12,353 bases of DNA from Saccoglossus kowalevskii (taxonomy: Eukaryota; Hemichordata; Enteropneusta; Harrimaniidae): NCBI RefSeq assembly GCF_000003605.2, contig NW_003132876.1, positions 7,328 to 19,680 on the forward strand, written 5' to 3'. The translations under genes and the position numbers were made by a program. The number at the start of each line of letters is the position of its first letter. Position 1 is the first letter of the stretch. Of the stretch, positions 1 to 7,066 are shown piece after piece. Below the pieces are notes generated by a model. That model worked only from the letters and a program-made list of their open reading frames with translations, had not been told where the DNA came from and did not search any database.

Positions 1-1649
1 CGGTACTGTCAACAAGATCTCGTCATTGCGTTCACTTGTTACTGTCAGCGAGATCTCGTCATTGCGTTCAGTCGTTACTGTCAGTGAGATCTCGTCATTG
101 CGTTCACTTGTTACTGTCAACGAGATCTCGTCATTGCGTTCAGTCGTTACTGTCAGTGAGATCTCGTCATTGCGTTCACTTGTTACTGTCAACGAGATCT
201 CGTCATTGCGTTCAGTCGTTACTGTCAGTGAGATCTCGTCATTCCGTCTACTCGTTACTGTCAAGGAGATCTCGTCATTGCGTTCACTTGGTACTGTCAA
301 CGAGATCTCGTCATTGCATTCAGTCGTTACTATCAACGAGATCTCGTCATTGCGTTCACTTGTTACTGTCAACGAGATCTCGTCATTGTGTTCAGTCGTT
401 ACTGTCAACGAGATCTCGTCATTGCGTTCAGTCGTTATTGTCAGTGAGATCTCGTCATTGCGTTCAGTCGTTACTGTCAGCGAGATCTCATCATTGCGTT
501 CACTTGTTACTGTCAGCTGGAGATCTCGTCAGTGCGTTCAGTCGTTACTGTCAGTGAGATCTCGTCATTGCGTTCACTTGTTACTGTCAACGAGATCTCG
601 TCATTGCGTTCAGTCGTTACTGTCAGAAAAAATCTCGCCATTGCGTTCACTTGTTACTGTCAACGAGATCTCGTCATTGCGTTCACTCGGTACTGTCAAC
701 GAGAACACGTCATTGCGTTCACTTTTTACTGTCAGCGAGATCTCGTCATTGCGTTCAGTCGTTACTGTCAACAAGATCTCGTCATTGCGTTCAGTCGTTA
801 CTGTCCAGGAGATCTTGTCATTACGTTCACTTGGTACTGTCAACGAGATCTCGTCATTGCATTCAGTCGTTACTATCAACGAGATCTCATCATTGCGTTC
901 ACTTGTTACTGTCAACGATATCTCGTCATTGTGTTCAGTCATTACTGTCAACGAGATCTCGTCATAGCGTCTACTCGTTACTATCAACGAGATCTCCTCA
1001 TTGCATTCATTTGTTACTGTCAGCGAGATTTCGTCATTGCGTTCAGTCGTTACTGTCAAGGAAATCTCGCCTTTGCGTTCACTTGTTACTGTCAGCGAGA
1101 TCTCGTCATTGCGTTCAGTCGTTACTGTCAAGGAAATCTCGCCTTTGCGTTCACTTGTTACTGTCAACGAGATCTCGTCATTGCGTTCAGTCGTTACTGT
1201 CAACGAGATCTCGTCATTGAGTTCATTTGTTACTGTCAGCGAGATCTCGTCATTGCGTTCACTTGTTACTGTCAGCGAGATATCGTCGTTGCGTTCACTC
1301 GGTAATGTCAACGAGATCTCGTCATTGCATCTACTCGTTACTCTCAAGGAAATCTCGCCATTGCGTTCATTTGTTACTGTCAACGAGATCTCATTGCGTT
1401 CACTTGTTACTGTCAACGAGATCTCGTCATTGCGTTCACTCTGTACTGTCAACGAGATCTCATCATTGCGTTCACTTTTTACTGTCAGCGAGATCTCGTC
1501 ATTGCGTTCAGTCGTTACTGTCAACGAGATCTAGTCATTGTGTTCTGTTGTTACTGTCAGTGAGATCTCGTCATTGCGTTCAGTTGGTACTGTCAAGATC
1601 TCGTCATTGCATTCAGTCGTTACTGTCAGTGAGATCTCGTCATTGCGTT

Positions 1650-2575
1650 CACTTGTTACTGTCAGCAAGATCTCGTCATTGCGCTCAGTCGTTACTGTCA
1701 GTGACATCTTGTCATTGCGTTCTCTTGTTACTGTCAACGAGATCTCGTCTTTGCGTTCAGTCATTACTGTCAGTGAGATCTCGTCATTGCGTTCACTTGT
1801 TACTGTCAGCGAGATCTCGTCATTGCGTTCACTCGTTACTGTCAGCGAGATCTCGTCATTGCGTTCTCTTGTTACTGTCAACGAGATCTCTTCATTGCGT
1901 TCAGTCGTTACTGTCAGTGAGATTTCGTCATTGCGTTCACTTGTTACTGTCAGCGAGATCTCGTCATTGCGTTCACTCGTTACTGTCAACGAGATCTAGT
2001 CATTGCGTTCAGTCGTTACTGTCAGTGAGATCTCGTCATTGCGTTCAGTCGTTACTGTTAGTGACATCTCGTTATTGCGTCTACTCGTTACTGTCAACGA
2101 GATCTCATCATTGCGTTCAGTCGTTACTGTCAGTGAGATTTCGTCATTGCGTTCACTTGTTTCTGTCAGCGAGATCTCATCATTGCGTTCAGTCGTTACT
2201 GTCAGTGAGATCTCGTCATTGCGTTCATTTGTTACTGTTACTAAGATCTCGTCATTGCGCTCAGTCGTTACTGTCAGTGACATCTTGTCATTGCGTTCTC
2301 TTGTTACTGTCAACGAGATCTCGTCTTTGCGTTCAGTCATTACTGTCAGTGAGATCTCGTCATTGCGTTCACTTGTTACTGTCAGCGAGATCTCGTCATT
2401 GCGTTCACTCGTTACTGTCAGCGAGATCTCGTCATTGCGTTCTCTTGGTACTGTCAACGAGTTCGCATCATTGCGTTCAGTCGTTACTGTCAGTGAGATT
2501 TCGTCATTGCATTCACTCGTTACTGTCAGCGAGATCTCGTCATTGCGTTCACTCGTTACTGTCAACGAGATCTAG
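1650..2575. repeat. Higher-order repeat inside the array, 576-bp period (16 units)
   Basis: The stretch from about 1650 to 1999 reappears at about 2226 to 2575, offset by exactly 576 bp. The two copies share private variants in the same order: GCGCTCAGTC (1681 and 2257), a GTGACATCTTG unit followed by GCGTTCTCTTG, GATCTCGTCTTTGCG (1741 and 2317), a GTCATTACTG unit, and a GATCTAG variant at the end (1993 and 2569). This indicates block duplication of 16 units rather than independent mutation. Copies differ at several positions, for example TTCGCATCATTG in the second against ATCTCTTCATTG in the first, so the event is not the most recent one in the array. Confidence 0.85.
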
Positions 2576-3590
2576 TCATTGCGTTCAGTCGTTAATGTCA
2601 GTGAGATCTCGTCATTGCATTCAGTCGTTACTGTCAGTGAGATCTCGTCATTGCGTTTACTCGTTACTGTCAAGGAGATCTCGTCATTGCGTTCACTTGG
2701 TACTGTCAACGAGATCTCGTCATTGCATTCAGTCGTTACTATCAACGAGATCTCGTCATTGCGTTCACTTGTTACTGTCAACGAGATCTCGTCATTGCGT
2801 TCAGTCGTTACTGTCAACGATATCTCGTCATTGCGTTCAGTCGTTACTGTCAACGAGATCTCGTCATTGCGTCTACTCGTTACTGTCAACGAGATCTCCT
2901 CATTGCGTTCATTTGTTACTGTCAGCGAGATCTCGTCATTGCGTTCACTTGTTACTGTCAGCGAGATATCGTCATTGCGTTCACTCGGTACTGTCAACGA
3001 GATCTCGTCATTGCGTCTACTCGTTACGGTCAAGGAAATCTCGCCATTGCGTTCATTTTTTACTGTCAACGAGATCTCATTGCGTTCAGTTGTTACTGTC
3101 AGTGAGATCTCGTCATTGCGTTCACTTGTTACTGTCAACGAGAGCTCGTCATTGCGTTCAGTCGTTACTGTCAGTGAGATTTCGTCATTGCGTTCAGTCG
3201 TTACTGTCAGTGAGATCTCGTCATTGCGTTCACTTGTTACTGTCAACGAGAGCTCGTCATTGCGTTCAGTCGTTACTGTCAGTGAGATTTCGTCATTGCG
3301 TTCACTTGTTACTGTCAGCGAGATCTCGTCATTGCATTCACTCGTTACTGTCAACGAGATCTAGTCATTGCGTTCAGTCGTTACTGTCAGTGAGATCTCA
3401 TCATTGCGTTCAGTCGTTACTGTCAGTGAGATTTCGTCATTGCGTCTACTCGTTACTGTCAAGGAGATTTCGCCATTGCGTTCACTCGGTACTGTCAACG
3501 AGATCTCGTCATTGCATTCAGTCGTTACTATCAACGAGATCTCGTCATTGCGTTCAGTCGTTACTGTCAATGAGATCTCGTCATTGCATT
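2576..3590. repeat. Higher-order repeat inside the array, 789-bp period (22 units less 3 bp)
   Basis: The six units after the GATCTAG at 2569-2575 resemble the six units after the GATCTAG at 3358-3364. Both contain, in order, a TACTCGTTACTGTCAAGGAG unit, a TTGGTAC or TCGGTAC unit, and a GCATTCAGTCG unit with TACTATCAACG (starting at 2737 and 3526, offset 789). The shortfall of 3 bp from 22 x 36 is explained by the 3-bp deletion near 3078. A related trio also occurs at about 244-345, and weaker versions near 797-888 and 3705-3790, so this block has been copied more than once. Confidence 0.7.
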
Positions 3591-3953
3591 CAGTCGTTAC
3601 TGTCAGTGAGATCTCGTCATTGCGTTCACTTGTTACTGTCAACGAGATCTCGTCATTGTGTTCAGTCGTTACTGTAAGTGAGATCTCGTCGATGCGTTCA
3701 CTTGTTACTGTCAAAGAGATATCGTCATTGTGTTCACTCGGTACTGTCAACGAGATCTCGTCATTGCGTTCAATCGTTACTATCAACGAGATCTCATCAT
3801 TGCGTTCACTTGTTACTGTCAGCTGGAGATCTCGTCAGTGCGTTCAGTCGTTACTGTCAGTGAGATCTCGTCATTGCGTTCACTTGTTACTGTCAGCGAG
3901 AGCGAGATCTCGTCATTGCGTTCACTTGTTACTGTCAACAAGATCTCGTCATT

Positions 3954-4529
3954 GCGTTAAGTCGTTACTGTCAACGAAATCTCGTCATTGCGTTCACTTG
4001 TTACTGTCAACGAGATCTAGTCATTGCGTTCTGTCGTTACTGTCAGTGAGATCTCGTCATTGCGTTCAGTCGTTACTGTCAACAAGATCTCGTCATTGCG
4101 TTCAGTCGTTACTGTCAGTGAGATCTCGTCATTGCGTTCACTTGTTACTGTCAGCAAGATCTCGTCATTGCGCTCAGTCGTTACTGTCAGTGAGATCTTG
4201 TCATTGCGTTCACTTGTTACTGTCAGCGAGATCTCGTCATTGCGTTAAGTCGTTACTGTCAACGAAATCTCGTCATTGCGTTCACTTGTTACTGTCAACG
4301 AGATCTAGTCATTGCGTTCTGTTGTTACTGTCAGTGAGATCTCGTCATTGCGTTCAGTCGTTACTGTCAACAAGATCTCGTCATTGCGTTCAGTCGTTAC
4401 TGTCAGTGAGATCTCGTCATTGCGTTCACTTGTTACTGTCAGCAAGATCTCGTCATTGCGCTCAGTCGTTACTGTCAGTGAGATCTTGTCATTGCGTTCA
4501 CTTGTTACTGTCAGCGAGATCTCGTCATT
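3954..4529. repeat. Recent 288-bp tandem duplication (two copies of 8 units)
   Basis: Positions 3954-4241 and 4242-4529 are adjacent copies of an 8-unit block. By eye they differ at a single base: C at 4035 against T at 4323. Each copy starts with the unusual GCGTTAAGTCG, then carries CAACGAAATC, the GATCTAG variant, CAACAAGATC, CAGCAAGATC and GCGCTCAG in the same order. Neighbouring 36-bp units differ from each other at several positions, so near identity across 288 bp marks a duplication much younger than the array. It lies close to the right-hand edge of the array. Confidence 0.92.
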
Positions 4530-4888
4530 GCGTTCACTTGTTACTGTCAATGAGATCGCGGCGGCCATTTTTGCCCAAGGTCCCTCAATTGTCAACATGT
4601 CTTGAATATCTCAACTTTACACCAATATCTCTCTCCATGTATCTTGTTTGATTGAAATTTATATGTAAATTCGATACAGCAGGGAAGGTGGTGCATAAGC
4701 CGAATTTTGTTAAGCAAATTCGACAATATTTTTATTTCTACCATGGACAAGCACTATTATACGACATTTCGACGTAGTTATGTTGACGCACATTGTCTAC
4801 AAACATATGAGTTATAAGGTCATGAATTAACGTATTAACATTGACATTTACAAAAATTAGACGTGCAAACAGAAAACTCCGAAATGTT

Positions 4889-5011
4889 GTTCAGAGCGAC
4901 AGAGGCTAGTGTTCCATTGCGCTACATAAACCAGTAGACGCGATCGACGGGAGAAAACGGAATGCTATTTTAGAGGTAAAAAACTAGCCGCGTGGTTCTC
5001 TCGCTCTGAAC
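4889..5011. repeat. Imperfect inverted repeat of 123 bp, possible small foldback element
   Basis: The left end GTTCAGAGCGA (4889-4899) is the exact reverse complement of TCGCTCTGAAC (5001-5011). A second matching pair lies inside: GGCTAGT (4904-4910) against ACTAGCC (4983-4989), with unequal spacing between the pairs. Terminal inverted repeats on a roughly 120-bp body would suit a MITE-like remnant, but I see no clear target-site duplication, and a chance stem is not excluded. Confidence 0.45.
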
Positions 5012-5048
5012 GAGACATCAGCTGCCATTTGCGTCAGTGATATTATTA

Positions 5049-5076
5049 TCTAACTAAACAGGACCTTTCATTGTAG
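5049..5076 (+). other. Branch point and 3' splice site of the TM6 exon
   Basis: A CTAAC-type branch sequence sits in TATCTAACTAAAC, about 22 nt before the acceptor. It is followed by the pyrimidine-rich CCTTTCATTGTAG ending in AG at 5075-5076. Splicing here puts the exon in phase 0 and opens it with V-I-K-M-L-V, the usual run into TM6 of class A receptors, which supports this acceptor over alternatives. Confidence 0.8.
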
Positions 5077-5292
5077 GTTATTAAGATGCTGGTGATCATC
5101 GTGCTAATATTTGCCATATGCTGGCTTCCAGTCCACATATTCAAAGTTATTACTTTGTTTTACCCATGGCTTTATTCAGACTACGAGTACCAAGACATGA
5201 TGCGACTCATCAATGCTGCCATATTATGGTTTGCCATGGCACATAGTTTTGTAAATCCCTTTGTGTATGGATTTCTCAATGACAGTTTCCGG
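5077..5292 (+). CDS. Class A GPCR, penultimate exon (TM6, ECL3, TM7, start of helix 8), partial gene
   Basis: The exon is 216 bp, 72 codons, phase 0 at both ends. Residues about 3-24 form TM6 with the class A signature FAICWLP (F6.44, C6.47, W6.48, P6.50 in generic numbering). A short acidic and aromatic third extracellular loop (YPWLYSDYEYQD) follows. Residues about 41-63 form TM7 with ILWFAMAHSF and NPFVY, the NPxxY activation motif. FLNDSFR begins helix 8. The family transduces an extracellular ligand to heterotrimeric G proteins at the plasma membrane. The WFAM and FLNDSFR surroundings resemble neuropeptide-type (beta group) receptors, but the ligand cannot be named from this fragment. 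TM1-TM5 are not in the window. The ATG at 5086 is an internal methionine, not a start. The exon ends at the strong donor CGG|GTAAGT; reading through it meets a stop at 5311-5313. Confidence 0.93.
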
Positions 5293-5387
5293 GTAAGTGA
5301 AACACTAAATTAAAACATTCATGATTTTTCGGCGAATTAAGTTCCATAATAAATGCTTTTGTTGTTATTTGTTATTTTCTAATTCAG
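5293..5387 (+). other. 95-bp phase-0 intron of the receptor gene
   Basis: It starts with a consensus donor GTAAGT (5293-5298) and ends with a pyrimidine-rich TTATTTTCTAATTCAG (AG at 5386-5387). Removing it joins SFR to SDLKALVRR, which restores a continuous helix 8. The coding phase is kept, and the retained form would stop after six extra residues. It is short and AT-rich. Confidence 0.9.
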
Positions 5388-5660
5388 AGTGATTTAAAGG
5401 CCCTGGTACGACGATGTACTAAGTGTATGTTGCGACACCGCCGTGGAACCATACACGTGCGAGCACAGAGACTCGGCAGTCAGTCGAGCATCACACAGAC
5501 ACGTACATTTACTACGTCTGCAGTTTCATTTCTAAGAAAACCACGACATGCTTCAAAGCGGCCGGCAGCTGATGACACAGTTAACCAACAATACGTGCAT
5601 TCATCTGATGGCCACAGTAATCGATTACAAGTCATAGATGACGAAGCAGACAACGAATAA
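5388..5660 (+). CDS. Class A GPCR, last exon (helix 8 and cytoplasmic tail)
   Basis: The exon carries 90 codons and a TAA stop at 5658-5660, in phase with the preceding exon. It begins SDLKALVRRCTKC, completing an amphipathic basic helix 8. The two cysteines in CTKC are candidate palmitoylation sites that would anchor the tail to the membrane. A basic stretch (LRHRRG) follows, then a Ser/Thr-rich segment (SQSSITQTRTFTTSAVS) of the kind phosphorylated by receptor kinases for arrestin binding, then an acidic end (IDDEADNE). These roles are inferred from the family. The tail has no recognisable PDZ ligand. No start codon belongs here; the ATG at 5427 is internal. Confidence 0.92.
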   Translation, partial: SDLKALVRRCTKCMLRHRRGTIHVRAQRLGSQSSITQTRTFTTSAVSFLRKPRHASKRPAADDTVNQQYVHSSDGHSNRLQVIDDEADNE

Positions 5661-5661
5661 A
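5656..5661 (+). terminator. AATAAA overlapping the stop codon, possible early poly(A) signal
   Basis: The last codon GAA, the stop TAA and the next base spell AATAAA. A T/G-rich CATTTTGTGTAATTG follows about 17-30 nt later, a spacing compatible with cleavage. If used, it would give a transcript with almost no 3' UTR. The hexamer could equally be a by-product of an acidic C-terminus ending in Glu followed by TAA. Confidence 0.3.
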
Positions 5662-6840
5662 TTGAACCAGATAATATCATTTTGTGTAATTGATTAATGT
5701 TCATAAATATACATCATTGTAATAGAATTGTAAAATACGATGACACCACACAAGTTTCTAACCACCCGTTTTCAATTGTTAATACCCGTAAATTCACAGA
5801 GCTATAATACTGAATATAGAGTTTTGAAAGCCGCCTATTGTAATTATACAAACTTGTAATATTTAGAAAATTTGCTGAAGCAGTGAGTTTTCAGTCTCAA
5901 TAATTGTCTGTCATACATGGATTTGTCAATTCATATTTTATGCATACTACATTATTATATTTACACAGTGGTCTTTGTGTGTTCCTTTCCCGTAACGACT
6001 AATAATTGACATCAAACGTTACTATCAGGATGGAATTTTTGCTAGAAAATATTGAAAAATAATGTCTAAAACCTATCACACTATTGTAAGAAGCATTTAG
6101 TCTGAAATCTTCGAAAAACACTTTTTCGAGTAGACTGTGTTTGTTTGTCATGAAACAAATTCGATGAAGAAAATAACATGAATGATAGCACAAATGGCGT
6201 AACAACTGTTATTCTTGTTCTCAAACAAAATCACTGTAAAGTATACATCATGAAGTATAAATGCGTATATATTTCTAATTAATGTTTCCTTCATTTCTAA
6301 AATGATAGCTGTTTCTTAAAACATTTTTAATATCACAATAAGGTCATGTCTGTTTTTCAGGCTAGGTTATAGAGACTACAGGGGTACATCTCACAAAATC
6401 AAAATACGACTTGAAAGCTAATATGCTCGACATCCGGAAGAACCAAATAGCAACAGCATAGTTCTACTCACCGAGTCTCTCTTTGGATTTCAGGAAATCC
6501 TGCTAACTTAATCACCCTTGGCAATTGTATTTGCTGTAATGTTATATAGCATTCGTTATATTCGGCACAAATCATTCAAAATGCATTAACGCCTTCAGGC
6601 AAGGTTAACAATGTGATGTAGCCTTGGATGGCCAATTTAGTTCCTATCAGATGTTTGTAATGTAATTTATCATTTCAATATACTAGAGAAATATACGAAA
6701 ACTAAGTTTGATGTTATACTATTGATTATACCCGTGTGGACCCTGTTTATTTTGTTGTGTATAAATAACGACATTAAGTTAGATATATATTAGTGTAGAT
6801 TTATTTTTATTTGATAAATAAACTAGCAATTGAAGTACAA
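5661..6840 (+). other. Probable 3' UTR of the receptor gene
   Basis: After the stop at 5658-5660 the sequence is AT-rich, with stops in every frame and no convincing ORF on either strand. If the AATAAA at 6817-6822 is used, the 3' UTR is about 1.2 kb. Its last part has AU-rich ATTTATTTTTATTT (about 6800-6812), a pattern associated in animals with control of mRNA stability and translation. A TTTTTCAGG near 6354-6361 resembles a splice acceptor, but no coding sequence follows it. The end is inferred; an earlier signal overlapping the stop codon is listed separately. Confidence 0.55.
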
Positions 6841-6857
6841 ATGTTTGCTTTGTTTTA
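6803..6857 (+). terminator. Likely poly(A) signal region with a CPE-like element
   Basis: A canonical AATAAA lies at 6817-6822. It is preceded by TTTTTAT (about 6804-6810), matching the cytoplasmic polyadenylation element type, and followed by the GU/U-rich TGTTTGCTTTGTTTT (about 6842-6856). Hexamer, upstream U-rich element and downstream GU-rich element together make this the best 3' end for the receptor gene. A second AATAAA at 6905-6910 is a weaker alternative. Confidence 0.55.
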
Positions 6858-6975
6858 GTGACGTACACACGGTTTACATCACAATATTGTTTTTCTTGGT
6901 TTGAAATAAAGTATTAATGTATTATAATATATTACAAATATAATAGCAGATCAATGTAATAATTTGTTTATCAAC

Positions 6976-7066
6976 CAAGTTCGCGAGCGCCGATGGAGCG
7001 AAGCCCTGATGGTTGTTAAAAATAGGGGGGTGGCCCCCTCGGCCCCCTCTAAATCCGCCAATGTAA
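6976..7066. repeat. GC-rich island, probable remnant of a dispersed repeat
   Basis: An abrupt GC-rich block interrupts AT-rich DNA. It includes GTTCGCGAGCGCCGATGG, a run of six G (7025-7030), and two copies of GGCCCCCT (7032-7039 and 7041-7048), then CTAAATCCGCC. AGGGGG (7024-7029) and CCCCCT (7034-7039) could pair over a four-base loop. On the minus strand it starts GGCGGATTTAGAGGGGGCC, a style I associate with ends of dispersed repeats in marine invertebrate genomes. I cannot name a family, and there is no coding evidence. Confidence 0.4.

Larger units (their letters stand above)
1..4557. repeat. 36-bp minisatellite array, about 126 units, open at the left edge
   Basis: Direct reading shows an uninterrupted head-to-tail array with a 36-bp unit. 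The unit core is CGAGATCTCGTCATTGCG, followed by a variable TTCA(C/G)T(T/C)G and then TTACTGTCA(A/G). Two main variants recur: one with CACTTG and usually CAACGAG, the other with CAGTCG and usually CAGTGAG. Most units contain the BglII-type palindrome AGATCT, often extended to CGAGATCTCG, and about three CpGs. Indels are few: 3-bp losses near 1390, 1596 and 3078, gains of 2 bp near 517 and 3823, 1 bp near 625, and a 6-bp duplication near 3897. The array ends at about 4557, where GAGATC runs into GCGGCGGCC. Open frames across it arise because 36 is divisible by three, so I call it non-coding satellite rather than a gene. Its position suggests it lies in an intron of the receptor gene to the right. 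Confidence 0.97.
4558..5076 (+). other. Unique sequence between the array and the TM6 exon, probable intron
   Basis: This stretch separates the array from the receptor exon. I looked for an earlier transmembrane exon in all frames and found none: stops are frequent and no hydrophobic 20-residue segment appears. It begins with a GC-rich GCGGCGGCCATTTTTG (4558-4573), whose reverse complement resembles a YY1-type ATGG core; that resemblance is weak. A small hairpin has arms CGAATTT (4701-4707) and AAATTCG (4716-4722). The larger inverted repeat at 4889-5011 is listed separately. If the receptor gene is intact, the whole interval is the 3' part of an intron. Confidence 0.65.

Noticed and set aside
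1227-3677. 816-codon plus-strand ORF and the other long ORFs across 1-4600
   Set aside because: They are phase artefacts of a 36-bp unit lacking stops in four frames. Overlapping frames are equally open, no domain is recognisable, and frame-shifting indels and recurring stops occur without sign of selection for one frame.
1-4557. CRISPR-like regular repeat array
   Set aside because: Units abut head to tail with no unique spacers, no cas genes are present, and the flanks are clearly animal DNA with introns.
5480-5704. 74-codon minus-strand ORF antisense to the last receptor exon
   Set aside because: It is the shadow of the plus-strand coding exon, has no domain, and the plus strand has splice sites and family motifs.
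5999-6205. 68-codon minus-strand ORF in the 3' UTR
   Set aside because: It has AT-rich random composition and no motif, promoter or splice evidence.
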